Shown here: piece after piece, positions 53,836 to 61,577 of the stretch
How the letters are laid out: every line of letters begins with the position of its first letter
How positions within the stretch are numbered: position 1 is the first letter of the stretch
Source: Salinarchaeum sp. IM2453
GTDB taxonomy: Archaea > Halobacteriota > Halobacteria > Halobacteriales > Salinarchaeaceae
DNA length: 64,000 bases
Direction: 5' to 3'
Assembly (NCBI RefSeq): GCF_019693215.1
Contig: NZ_CP081183.1
Coordinates: forward strand, 1,429,226 to 1,493,225
Program-made: the position numbers and the translations under genes
Notes under the pieces: generated by a model
What the model saw: the letters and a program-made list of their open reading frames with translations, nothing else
Told to the model about the DNA's origin: nothing
Database searches by the model: none

Positions 53836-54671
53836 CAGTGATCACCCCGATTCTGAATTGTCTGAATTCGATCCAGTAACTCAGCTTCTAATTCTGGTCG
53901 ATATTCTCCGGAATAGTGGTCAACTCGCGCTGCAATCGATAACTTTCCGGCAAACGCGCGTGCTGCTGATCCTCGCTCCTGCTGTGGAGTCTCTCTCACA
54001 TACTCATGTGTAAATATAACTCCATGCTTTGGAGATGGAGCGTTACCACGAAGATGCGCGAACAGAGCATCCTCTGCCCCGAGAACCTGCACAGTACTTG
54101 ATGGCATCTTTGCCAAATCTTCAAGGCCCCCAGCCAGCGCAATCAGCCTTGCTGCAAGCACTGGGTCTGACAGTGCTGATAAATTCGGTGCAACTGTTGG
54201 TGCTTGCTGGTTGATATAATCCTGTAGTTGATCTGCTTGATCAAGTAAGTCAACTCCTCTGTTTGCTAAACTGATTACCTGTGTCTCTGTTTCATTTTCT
54301 GGTTCTCGTTTCGCTACTGTTCGTAAGTACTCCTCACTGGTTCCTGTTTCCTCATACAGACTTCCAGCCCATTCTGATACTCGCTCTATAATTTCATTTC
54401 CTTGTGACAAGCAGTCGTCCATCGCTCGAACTGCATGAATCAGTTGTTGATCACTCGATTGCTCTTGTTCTTTGATTGTTTTTCTTGCTGCTTCAATCGT
54501 AGCCTTCTGCAGCCATTCATAATATTCTGATTTGGATGTTACTTCTGTTTCCTCTATGGCTTTCTCCGGCCATTCTGCTGGCTCCGAGGCGGACCCTGCC
54601 AGAATTCCCTGTACTGCTATGGTAATCTTGTCTGGATTGGACCCTACGTACCAGCCCTCTTCACTACTCAT
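53835..54671 (-). CDS. nop5: Nop5/Nop56 C/D box sRNP core protein
   Basis: About 278 aa. The Nop domain is clear: NLSALSDPVLAARLIALAGGLEDLAKMPSSTVQVLGAEDALFAHLRGNAPSPKHGVIFTHEYVRETPQQERGSAARAFAGKLSIAARVDHYSG (about residues 150-250). The N-terminal fibrillarin-binding part is short and the coiled-coil middle is present. It is smaller than eukaryal Nop56, as usual in archaea. The ATG at 54671 or 54695 is possible. It pairs with flpA to form the methylation complex. Confidence 0.93.
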   Translation of the reverse strand: MSSEEGWYVGSNPDKITIAVQGILAGSASEPAEWPEKAIEETEVTSKSEYYEWLQKATIEAARKTIKEQEQSSDQQLIHAVRAMDDCLSQGNEIIERVSEWAGSLYEETGTSEEYLRTVAKREPENETETQVISLANRGVDLLDQADQLQDYINQQAPTVAPNLSALSDPVLAARLIALAGGLEDLAKMPSSTVQVLGAEDALFAHLRGNAPSPKHGVIFTHEYVRETPQQERGSAARAFAGKLSIAARVDHYSGEYRPELEAELLDRIQTIQNRGDH

Positions 54672-54753
54672 GTTTATCTCTTGTACGTCGCTCATCAAAA
54701 CTTGCTTGCACCGATGCCGACGTGTTCTTGTGTGGTGGGCTCCTATTATATGT

Positions 54754-55107
54754 ATGATACTTGTTCAAGGTACTGTCGATGATACCACATTGACAGGTAC
54801 CATCTTTGAACCAGGTGAATCTCCCCCACAATACCCTGGATCCCCAGATACTGGAAGCCCGTATGTATGGGTCTGTGACTCATTTTATCAGGTCAGTAGT
54901 GGCGGTCAGACACAACAAATCGCTGGTGAATCCATTCAAGTTGCATTTGACCCACCACAGCCAAAAGGATTTGAAACAGAGGAGGCAGCAATTACGGCTG
55001 CCGAAGAGCACCTCCGTACCCAATTTGCGCGTGTCGGGGTGGATCGTTCAGACGTTGACATCTCAACTCGCGATCCACAAGAAGCGGAGTCGACACCGAA
55101 TATCTAG
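54754..55107 (+). CDS. Conserved haloarchaeal protein (DUF7113-like)
   Basis: A 117-aa protein: MILVQGTVDDTTLTGTIFEPGESPPQYPGSPDTGSPYVWVCDSFYQVSSGGQTQQIAGESIQVAFDPPQPKGFETEEAAITAAEEHLRTQFARVG. It looks like a beta-rich domain followed by one helix. A known haloarchaeal type without function, as far as I can tell. It is divergent from nop5 and its TAG stop overlaps the nurA stop in the palindrome CTAG (55104-55107). Confidence 0.77.
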   Translation: MILVQGTVDDTTLTGTIFEPGESPPQYPGSPDTGSPYVWVCDSFYQVSSGGQTQQIAGESIQVAFDPPQPKGFETEEAAITAAEEHLRTQFARVGVDRSDVDISTRDPQEAESTPNI

Positions 55108-56408
55108 TACAGCTCGTTCCACCGGTGGCTGTCATAGTCCTTGTGCTGCTCTGTGTTGAACTTAATTTCAAACTCTGACTGCAAGGCAGCTGTCTCGTCT
55201 TTGCTGATTCTGGCGAGTTCATCAGCCTTAGCAACTGCCTCCGGCGGCCCTTGTTGTGTTGCGACTTCTTTAAGAATCCATTTGGTCAGTTGCTCTCGTC
55301 GCTCCGGGTCCTTTGTAATACCATATGGCGATTCAATCCGATATAGAAGGTCGCTTCTTGGCTCGTACAACACAAAGAACGTTACTTCATAGTCCTCTGG
55401 GTCAAGCGTCCGTTCAAGATCGAACAATGACGCGTCCGCGGACACATACCTGTCTGCACCGCCTCTGGATCGGAACCAGTTCGTATATGTAAGATGTTCC
55501 TCATCTCTGACTCGCTTTCTCTGCACATCGCCATTTTCATCTCTGTTGTACTCATAACCTACTTTCTCCAATATTTTCTTGAAAAATGCTGTATCGTTTA
55601 CCCAGGGCGTTTGGGGCGTACTCTCTTGTCTCTCCAATGTCCTTGTCAATGCCTGCGTTGATGGATTTTTTACAAACCCCAGCAATGGAATCTCGTTGGA
55701 CACAAAATGATTGACAAGCCCGATGTAGTTCTTGATTATATCACGTGGATTCCCTTTTACATCTCGTGTATCTCCTTCATCGTACAGTAGCTCACGGAGT
55801 TCCGGATGGTCTGCCCAGTTTAGAATACCTTTTGGATAGATCGGACCATCGAGAACAAGTAATCCATCTATCTGATTGATGTGTGACAATGCATGCTTGC
55901 TTTCAGAGAGATGCAGTGCGATATCGTGTACAACGCTTTCCTCAAACCGCTCTACTGAAGGTGCTGGTAACAAGATGTTTTGCGTGTTTCCCTCATCGAG
56001 CTTCTCTGTTTTCTCACTAATACCCACAGGAGTAGTTGAATGAACTGTCGTTGTTATCGTACGTTTTCGATGCAAATCAAGTTCTGTTGGAACGGCCGCC
56101 ATTGCTGCTTGTGCAACATCAAGCACAATTCCGTTCTTAAATGATGTTGGATTGATTGTTCCTGAATCCAGTCCATAGCTACGCTCAAAGATCGTCTCTT
56201 GTAGCGCAGCCTCCTCAATTTTAACCTCCCGTAGGTACTGTCCTTCCAGCGGAGATAGAATTTTTTCTCCCTCTTGGTTATACAACGGATTTAGAAAGTC
56301 ATTCCATACCGTACCGGCGATGTTTCGATGCTCGCTTTCATCTACCTCTGATTTGATCCGGCGAGCGTGCTTTGTAATCCCCTCCATATGAACCGGATCA
56401 AGTACCAT
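55104..56408 (-). CDS. nurA: NurA-domain 5'-3' nuclease
   Basis: A 434-aa NurA protein. The RNase H-like catalytic Asp lies in SYGLDSGTINPTSFKNGIVLDVAQAAMA (about residues 78-105) and a second acidic site in IDGLLVLDGPIYPKGIL (about 180). The C-terminal part contains RFLYE-type features VTFFVLYEPRSDLLYRIESPYGI and ends HRWNELY. NurA works with the HerA translocase to resect DNA ends; herA is not in this window. It lies 167 bases downstream of the Cas5-like gene on the same strand. It looks like the ordinary haloarchaeal copy, but cotranscription is possible. Confidence 0.88.
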   Translation of the reverse strand: MVLDPVHMEGITKHARRIKSEVDESEHRNIAGTVWNDFLNPLYNQEGEKILSPLEGQYLREVKIEEAALQETIFERSYGLDSGTINPTSFKNGIVLDVAQAAMAAVPTELDLHRKRTITTTVHSTTPVGISEKTEKLDEGNTQNILLPAPSVERFEESVVHDIALHLSESKHALSHINQIDGLLVLDGPIYPKGILNWADHPELRELLYDEGDTRDVKGNPRDIIKNYIGLVNHFVSNEIPLLGFVKNPSTQALTRTLERQESTPQTPWVNDTAFFKKILEKVGYEYNRDENGDVQRKRVRDEEHLTYTNWFRSRGGADRYVSADASLFDLERTLDPEDYEVTFFVLYEPRSDLLYRIESPYGITKDPERREQLTKWILKEVATQQGPPEAVAKADELARISKDETAALQSEFEIKFNTEQHKDYDSHRWNELY

Positions 56409-56575
56409 ACCTAACCTTTCTATCTGAACTCTGAAAAAGTCCTCGTAGCAAATCCCCAGCTCGTATTCTCATCCCGCTTTATCAGTTGTTGCAAATACGA
56501 TTTCTTTATTCAGAATTCCCGCTGGAATAATCTCGGCAAATTCAGCGGTATTTGAGGATCTGTGCATTGGTCAAT

Positions 56576-57487
56576 CTACCCGTTTCTATCCATTTCTTGA
56601 CACTGGTTGTGAAGCGGTTTCACTCGCAATTCACCGAAGCCATATCGGGAGTGTGAGCCGACCCGAGTGAGGCCGTTCTTCGCAGTCTCGATTGGACGAT
56701 CACCGAGGTACTTCACGACCTGTCTGTGGTCCACCGTCTCCAGTCGGAACACCTCACGCTGTTCGAGGATCTTCTCTTCGCGGAACCGGAGATCATCGCG
56801 GTTCTCGGCCCACCACCACGGAACGGGCTGATCGTTGGCTTCTGGATACTCCGATTTCAGCACGAATGGTGTTACGAGTTCGATCAGGTACGTGTCCGCA
56901 CCGTCAAGCCGCGAGTACTCCAGTTCGTCGAGGTCCACCATCTGCGTGTCCTTCAGATGGACCTCGCCGTAGCCGTAGTTGCGCTTGCCGCCGAACTGGA
57001 GTCCATCAAGCACACCCTCGCCGAGCGGGAGAATCGCCGGGTCATCGGTGTGTAGGTAGGCGTGAACGTACCACTTCGTCGTCTGTTGTTGCTTCCGTTG
57101 ATCCTCCCGGCGGCCCATGATCGTCTCGTGAGCGATCGTCGGGTGGCCGCCGTGGATACGGAGATCGTGCGTATTCAGTGCGTCACGAGCGCGGGTATCC
57201 AGCAGCCACGGATGCATTGCCTCCCGCTGGAGGAACAGATCATCGTAACTCTCCACATCAGGCAGCCCACTTCCGAGGTACGGTCGGATACCACTCTGCG
57301 AGTGTTCTTCGGGGAACGTCCCGAACTGTCCCGGCACGAACACACCGTGACTAGCGGACACTGCTGCGTGTGTCTCTGGCTCCAGATGCTGGCCGAGGGC
57401 GTGCAGGATAGCGTTCCCCGACACGTAGTACGGGTGGCCGATGTAGTCCATCCGCAGTTCCCACAGGACTTGCTGAATCTGCGTCAT
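56576..57487 (-). CDS. Diverged Cas5-like RAMP protein of an HRAMP-type operon
   Basis: A 303-aa protein with two glycine-rich loops typical of RAMP/Cas5/Cas6 ferredoxin-like folds: GLQFGGKRNYGYGEVHL (about residues 162-178) and TRVGSHSRYGFGELRVKPL (about 277-295). The start region MTQIQQVLWELRMDYIGHPYYVSGNAI has the strand-helix expected of such a fold. It is the last gene of a tight operon with a Cas7-like protein. The start at 57487 overlaps the upstream stop (ATGA); an in-frame ATG at 57502 is less likely. Codons are GC-richer than its neighbours. In HRAMP this would be the Cas5 homologue (inference; I compared from memory). Confidence 0.75.
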   Translation of the reverse strand: MTQIQQVLWELRMDYIGHPYYVSGNAILHALGQHLEPETHAAVSASHGVFVPGQFGTFPEEHSQSGIRPYLGSGLPDVESYDDLFLQREAMHPWLLDTRARDALNTHDLRIHGGHPTIAHETIMGRREDQRKQQQTTKWYVHAYLHTDDPAILPLGEGVLDGLQFGGKRNYGYGEVHLKDTQMVDLDELEYSRLDGADTYLIELVTPFVLKSEYPEANDQPVPWWWAENRDDLRFREEKILEQREVFRLETVDHRQVVKYLGDRPIETAKNGLTRVGSHSRYGFGELRVKPLHNQCQEMDRNG

Positions 57488-58224
57488 CTGTCTGGCCTCC
57501 ACTCGGTAAAATCCTCGATGTACTGAAGGGCGTTACTCCAAGACTGAATCCGCCGCAGGTTCGCATCGAGGGTCATGTCGTACTTGTCGCTATCAGTGTC
57601 CAGTGGGTGTGCAGTGAGTCGGTTCCAGGCCGACGCCCACGACCGCCACGGGCGACTCCCGAGGCGTGCTGATGGACGATCGCCGGCCTCGATGTCGATC
57701 CGAAGCGTGAAGCGGTCGCCGTCGAAGACAGTCCGGAACGGGACAGCCTCACCCGCCGGATCGACGATCAACCGCAACTCCTCGAAGTCGTTGCCTCGGT
57801 TGTAGTTGTCCAGCAGCGCCGCCACGAGCAGTGTGTGGTACTTTAGACTCGTGTACGGATGATACACCGATTCGTTGAATGCGGCGGCCACGTCGCTCGT
57901 GAGCCACTGTTCGTGTGTCGCCTGTGCGTCCTCGATGCCGATCAAATCCGCCACCTCGCTCTCGATGGTCGCCCGTGAGAACTCGCCAGGATCGTAGGCT
58001 GTCTCGCCGGTCAGTAGCGAGAGTCGGTAGTGATCATCGTGCGTCGGGATCGTCTGCTCTTGCGTCTGTTGTGGTCGAGAGAGTGCAGCTGCATCGCCGT
58101 CTGCACCCTCGGGTACCGACTGGTTCACTAGAACGCCAGCGAACTCGTCGCGGGCGTCCTCGTGACTCTCGCCGGTGAACTTGTGGGCATCGTGCCGGAA
58201 GGCGGTGAGCATCACGTCACTCAT
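57484..58224 (-). CDS. Uncharacterised HRAMP-associated protein
   Basis: A 246-aa acidic protein between the Cas7-like and Cas5-like genes, with ATGA overlaps on both sides (57484-57487 and 58221-58224). I recognise no domain. It has a long helical middle (SDVAAAFNESVYHPYTSLKYHTLLVAALLDNYNRG), then strands LRLIVDPAGEAVPFRTVFDGDRFTLRID and a C-terminal region DSDKYDMTLDANLRRIQSWSNALQYIEDFTEWRPDR. The order fits the third conserved gene described for HRAMP systems. It could be a Cas8- or Cas11-like subunit; that is untested. Confidence 0.75.
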   Translation of the reverse strand: MSDVMLTAFRHDAHKFTGESHEDARDEFAGVLVNQSVPEGADGDAAALSRPQQTQEQTIPTHDDHYRLSLLTGETAYDPGEFSRATIESEVADLIGIEDAQATHEQWLTSDVAAAFNESVYHPYTSLKYHTLLVAALLDNYNRGNDFEELRLIVDPAGEAVPFRTVFDGDRFTLRIDIEAGDRPSARLGSRPWRSWASAWNRLTAHPLDTDSDKYDMTLDANLRRIQSWSNALQYIEDFTEWRPDR

Positions 58225-59084
58225 ACATCCTCCACACGCTCGGCGAGCGCAGTCTGGAACTCCGGTAGGTACTCCGCTTCCCACTGGTCGTCCTTCTCGT
58301 CCATCTTCTGTGTGTCGTCTTTGCCTCGGTCGAACACACGGCGGAGTTCGTGTTCCTCGTAGAGCGGATTCACGAGGTCGCAGTCCACGATACCACCACC
58401 GAAGTTCCGGGCACCACCGAGTTGGTGCATGAAGTCGGTCTTGTGGGCATCGAGGAAGTCGATAGCTTCGGCGAGCAGCGCGACGAACTCGGGCTTGGTC
58501 TCCCGAAAGGAGAGGTGCCAGCAGCCGTCGAGGTTGCCGACGGCGTCCAGTTCGGCGTTTCTGAGTGGTTCTCGGTTGTCTTCCTCATTCCGGGAGACGA
58601 CGTTTCGGTTGATTCGCCGGTAGTGACCTTCCGCCTGTCCGCGCGTGTAGTCCACGCTGGAGCGGACAGGCGAGAACTGGATCGGGCGACGCATCACCTT
58701 CCCGGGCCGGTTCCCGAACCCACCGAAGAGGTCCAGAATCACGCAGCCGTTGTCGTCATCATCGTCGAGACACGCGCCCTTCTCGTGGTAGCCAGCGTCA
58801 AGGTCACGGTTGTAGACGCCGTCCTTGCGGAAGTTCGCGTTGGCCTCTCCAGGGTGACAGGCAGTCCCGCCGCGTTCCTGGACGACCTTTTCCATCCCGT
58901 GACGGAGCCACCCGGAGAGGCTGAAGGCCGGGATGATGCCGCCAATCTGATTCTGCGGGTCGTTGTCCTCGTAGTTTCCATTCGAGGCATGGTGTCTGTC
59001 CGTCATGATCGAATCGCCGATGACCAGCAGGTCCGTCTGGATTCGCACGAACACGTCGCAGTTGATATTTTCTACTGTCATCAT
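58221..59084 (-). CDS. Diverged Cas7-like RAMP protein of an HRAMP-type operon
   Basis: A 287-aa protein with Cas7/RAMP hallmarks: the early strand DVFVRIQTDLLVIGDS, IIPAFSLSGWLRHGMEKVVQE (about residues 48-70, equivalent to the conserved P-x-S-S-x-x-G-x-x-R helix of Cas7), a Cys- and Asp-rich stretch, the turn ILDLFGGFGNRP (about 118), and the glycine-rich HQLGGARNFGGGIVDCDLVNPL (about 220). This is the expected backbone subunit that would coat a guide RNA. Start at 59084 or 59081. It follows the Tat-signal gene by 7 bases and overlaps the next gene (ATGA). No CRISPR array is in the window. Confidence 0.8.
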   Translation of the reverse strand: MMTVENINCDVFVRIQTDLLVIGDSIMTDRHHASNGNYEDNDPQNQIGGIIPAFSLSGWLRHGMEKVVQERGGTACHPGEANANFRKDGVYNRDLDAGYHEKGACLDDDDDNGCVILDLFGGFGNRPGKVMRRPIQFSPVRSSVDYTRGQAEGHYRRINRNVVSRNEEDNREPLRNAELDAVGNLDGCWHLSFRETKPEFVALLAEAIDFLDAHKTDFMHQLGGARNFGGGIVDCDLVNPLYEEHELRRVFDRGKDDTQKMDEKDDQWEAEYLPEFQTALAERVEDV

Positions 59085-59091
59085 TCACCCG

Positions 59092-59562
59092 CTATTGCTG
59101 TTCCTCCGTTTCACCAGCTGCCACGTCCGCTGCTGCGTTGAGCCGGCGCGCATTGTCTCGAGCATCTTCTGGTGAGAGAATCTGTTTCAGCGAGAGTCGT
59201 GGCTCGCTACTGCCGGTGTAGATGTCCATTTGGACGCTATGCTCGTCGGTATCTTCGGCTCTGTAGCCCTCGATCCGAACTCCACCCTCCTCGGGAATGG
59301 CGAACATCTCAGCAACAGGGCTAGGAGTGGTGACACTCCCACAATCCGCACGGACGCAATCCATCCCTCGTGAGATGTCTGGTTCGAGCTGGGTTGCTGC
59401 AGCACCGTTCGCTGCCCCAGTGAGTCCCGCAAGTGCCGCAGCAGCACCGAGGAACTTGCGCCGCGAAAATCCCCCATCAGTGAGTGCTTGCGTCGTGGTT
59501 GAGCCGTTCGATTCCTCTCTCGTGACGGAGCGTTCAAGTCCGTCGCGGTCTGATTTCTTCAT
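59092..59562 (-). CDS. Tat-signal protein at the head of the RAMP operon
   Basis: A 156-aa protein. The N-terminus has GGFSRRKFLGAAAALAGLTGAANGAAA (about residues 32-58), a twin-arginine signal: S-R-R-K-F-L followed by a hydrophobic stretch and an AXA cleavage site; no lipobox Cys. The mature part (about 98 residues) is acidic, with two cysteines in MDCVRADCGSV and no domain I recognise. ATG at 59562 is chosen; the frame continues upstream into a hairpin region. It is 7 bases from the Cas7-like gene. Why an exported protein precedes cytoplasmic RAMP proteins is unclear; it may be a separate gene in the same transcript. Confidence 0.72.
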   Translation of the reverse strand: MKKSDRDGLERSVTREESNGSTTTQALTDGGFSRRKFLGAAAALAGLTGAANGAAATQLEPDISRGMDCVRADCGSVTTPSPVAEMFAIPEEGGVRIEGYRAEDTDEHSVQMDIYTGSSEPRLSLKQILSPEDARDNARRLNAAADVAAGETEEQQ

Positions 59563-59587
59563 GGGTTTCTGCTGCCCAGAAGCCCGG

Positions 59588-59609
59588 CCCGCCTGTTCCA
59601 GCAGGCGGG
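59588..59609 (-). repeat. Perfect hairpin upstream of the RAMP operon
   Basis: Stem CCCGCCTG and its partner CAGGCGGG, eight pairs, loop TTCCAG. It sits 26 bases before the start codon of the Tat-signal gene, inside a GC-rich stretch that begins the island. Its surroundings (AAGCCCGG before, TGTTTCC after) resemble ends of IS605-type elements; it could instead be an mRNA leader structure controlling the operon. Confidence 0.6.
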
Positions 59610-59671
59610 TGTTTCCTATATCAGGCCACACCCCGAGGGGGCGGACTTCCTCACCATCTCCTATACTTTGT

Positions 59672-59713
59672 AATGGTAAAAGCCTTTCCATCACCTATAA
59701 AGGAAATGGTTAA
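59672..59713. promoter_or_regulatory. Candidate operator between the winged-helix gene and the RAMP operon
   Basis: AATGGTAAA at 59672-59680 is repeated as AATGGTTAA at 59705-59713 (33 bases apart, about three helical turns). Between them TTTCC (59685-59689) and GGAAA (59702-59706) form a short inverted repeat around a TATA-like CCTATAAAG. Site identity is inferred only from repetition and position. Confidence 0.4.
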
Positions 59714-59743
59714 GTGGATAGAAACCCATCACTTACATAGGCG

Positions 59744-59998
59744 ATGATCACCAAGGAAGATGATGTGCCGGGAAAAGAACGTGATGAGAAATCTGGCAAG
59801 TACACAGCTAGTTACACAGATTCCGATTTTCTGAACGCAATTAGATCTCTAGATGGAATGGCTGGTACGTCCGAGATCGCTGATGAGGTTGGTTGCACCC
59901 GGCGAACGGCATACACGCGCCTCAAATCCCTTGAAGAAAGGGGATGTGCTGAAAGCCGCCAAGTCGGGAACTCCTTGGTGTGGATCACTACTGAATAA
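59744..59998 (+). CDS. Small winged-helix DNA-binding protein
   Basis: An 84-aa protein with a complete winged helix: YTDSDFLNAIRSLDGMAGTSEIADEVGCTRRTAYTRLKSLEERGCAESRQVGNSLVWITTE (about residues 24-84). It is divergent from the Tat-signal/RAMP operon with about 180 bases between start codons. Two copies of AATGGTWAA (59672-59680 and 59705-59713) lie in that gap and could be operators. It is probably a local regulator of the operon (inference). It converges with cca, 24 bases apart. Confidence 0.82.
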   Translation: MITKEDDVPGKERDEKSGKYTASYTDSDFLNAIRSLDGMAGTSEIADEVGCTRRTAYTRLKSLEERGCAESRQVGNSLVWITTE

Positions 59999-60022
59999 AG
60001 AAAACCGTATTTGCAACAACTG

Positions 60023-61381
60023 TTATGGGGACGGCGAAAAATACTCCGCCAGTGCCGCCTCGAACTCTGGAAGCAGTGACTGTATCTCGTTATTTATTTT
60101 AATTTCATAGTTCTGCTCCAGTATGTCTTTGATTCTTGTTCCATGATGAACGTTGAGCAACTGCTGTGAATCGCACCACTCTTTTGCCGTCTGGATTGAT
60201 CGCTGTCTTTCGATTACGTATCGTCCGTCTTCAATGAACGGTCCATAAACCGTGCCATCGTCCCGGTATTTATTATAGAAGTCCTCCGCATGTTCCTTGA
60301 TATGGACCGGAGGGCCATCATGTCGCTGAATTGCGGCGCGCTTTTCGACATCGACTTCAACAAGAATCAGCGTCTGATCCTCACTAACTGCAATATCTGA
60401 CCGAAGCACGTCAAATCCATTTCGGGTGAGGCCTTCAGTAATTCCCTGCTTGGATGTTCGTAACTGCGGGTACAGATCGTCCTCAATAAGGTCCGGCGTC
60501 TCAAATACAAGCGCGAGCAACGTTGTGTCTCGATTGGCAAGTTCCTCATTTAGCTCCGTCTTACTGATTGACTGTTTTGCTGATGATTCGAAGAATCCGA
60601 TCTCCGGGCTTCGAAGGAATTCGCGCGCATAATGCTGGAATCGGGCAAAATTGTTCTCTGACAGGACGGCCGCAACATTTCGTTCTGGGTCTGTTGGATC
60701 TATAACAACAAGTGGATCATCAAATGTCTCTTGTGCATGCCCTACAGGATCAATATGAACCTGTGGTTTCCACTCTGCTGCAGCTGAAAGTAATTTTTCA
60801 GCTGTCCTATATTCTAAAATTAGCAGTTCTAATATGTATCCACTGAATCCTCTGGTACGAAGATTGCTCCCATATAGTTCCTGTCCAGCACAGAATCCTT
60901 TGAGTAACCGCACTTCGGATGCTAGCGTCGGGTTTATATTCTCCTTAACATACTCGTTGTGGAATGGAGTTCGGTCTACTGCAGACTGGATATCTTTAGC
61001 TGAGTCGACTGCATAACAGGGGACAATATCAACATCAAACCCACTCCACTGCCCTGTCACATATGGGTGTTCGGCATATTTCTCTTGTCCTGATGGGAGA
61101 ACTTCATGGCCAACTTGTAATCCGTACTGTGCAAGCTCACTTCTATCCAGTTCCGGAGAAAACTTAATGAATAGATCAATATCCCGATCACCGGACAACC
61201 ACGTACCTCGTGCAGTTGATCCGACTCGAATTACCTCCGCATCAACCTGAAGATTAGACACTGCAGCCTGTGCCCGCTGTATCAGTTCTTCAGCACCTTC
61301 CTCAAGAGCCTCCCACTCCTCTGGCTCTGGATCAACAATCTCTCGAGCCTGATCAAGAACAGCCGCAACATCCTCAGTCAT
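60023..61381 (-). CDS. cca: CCA-adding tRNA nucleotidyltransferase, archaeal class I
   Basis: A 452-aa class I CCA enzyme. The nucleotidyltransferase motif is RVGSTARGTWLSGDRDIDLFIKF with both metal aspartates (about residues 52-74). The third acid is in SGFDVDIVPCYAV (about 112), followed by TRGFSGYILELLILEY (about 180) and the tail domains to FEAALAEYFSPSP. It builds or repairs the 3' CCA of tRNAs, consistent with both tRNA genes in this window lacking encoded CCA. It converges with the small winged-helix gene. Confidence 0.95.
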   Translation of the reverse strand: MTEDVAAVLDQAREIVDPEPEEWEALEEGAEELIQRAQAAVSNLQVDAEVIRVGSTARGTWLSGDRDIDLFIKFSPELDRSELAQYGLQVGHEVLPSGQEKYAEHPYVTGQWSGFDVDIVPCYAVDSAKDIQSAVDRTPFHNEYVKENINPTLASEVRLLKGFCAGQELYGSNLRTRGFSGYILELLILEYRTAEKLLSAAAEWKPQVHIDPVGHAQETFDDPLVVIDPTDPERNVAAVLSENNFARFQHYAREFLRSPEIGFFESSAKQSISKTELNEELANRDTTLLALVFETPDLIEDDLYPQLRTSKQGITEGLTRNGFDVLRSDIAVSEDQTLILVEVDVEKRAAIQRHDGPPVHIKEHAEDFYNKYRDDGTVYGPFIEDGRYVIERQRSIQTAKEWCDSQQLLNVHHGTRIKDILEQNYEIKINNEIQSLLPEFEAALAEYFSPSP

Positions 61382-61503
61382 TGCGTTATAGTTTTATCGG
61401 CGGTGGTGAAAGGATATCGGTTCTCATTGTGAAGAACCAGCAGACGTCTCACCGAAAAACGAAAGCCTAATCAAAGTAATCACCCTATGTTTTGATGCGA
61501 AAA

Positions 61504-61576
61504 GCCGCCATAGCTCAGCTGGTAGAGCACCACGCTGTTAACGTGGTTGTCCCAGGTTCGAGCCCTGGTGGTGGCG
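61504..61576 (+). tRNA. tRNA-Asn (GTT)
   Basis: Seventy-three bases. Acceptor GCCGCCA pairs with TGGTGGC (one G-U); the D arm is TAGCTCAGCTGGTAGAGCA; the anticodon loop is CTGTTAA with anticodon GTT; the T arm is CCAGG-TTCGAGC-CCTGG; the discriminator base is G. No CCA is encoded. It ends one base before the stop codon of the convergent HTH_10 gene. Confidence 0.97.
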
Positions 61577-61577
61577 C

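Noticed and set aside
55104-56408. NurA as the dedicated nuclease of the RAMP operon
   Set aside because: It is adjacent and on the same strand, but is separated by 167 bases, is AT-leaning like the host genes, and is a normal haloarchaeal repair gene. A functional link is possible but not supported.
57062-57526. Plus-strand open frames opposite the Cas5-like gene
   Set aside because: Same GC-rich shadow effect; no start signal or family resemblance.
58350-59141. A 263-codon open frame on the plus strand in the RAMP island
   Set aside because: Opposite the Cas7-like gene in GC-rich DNA, where antisense frames stay open by chance; the sequence shows no motif, while the minus-strand protein has RAMP loops and coupled starts.
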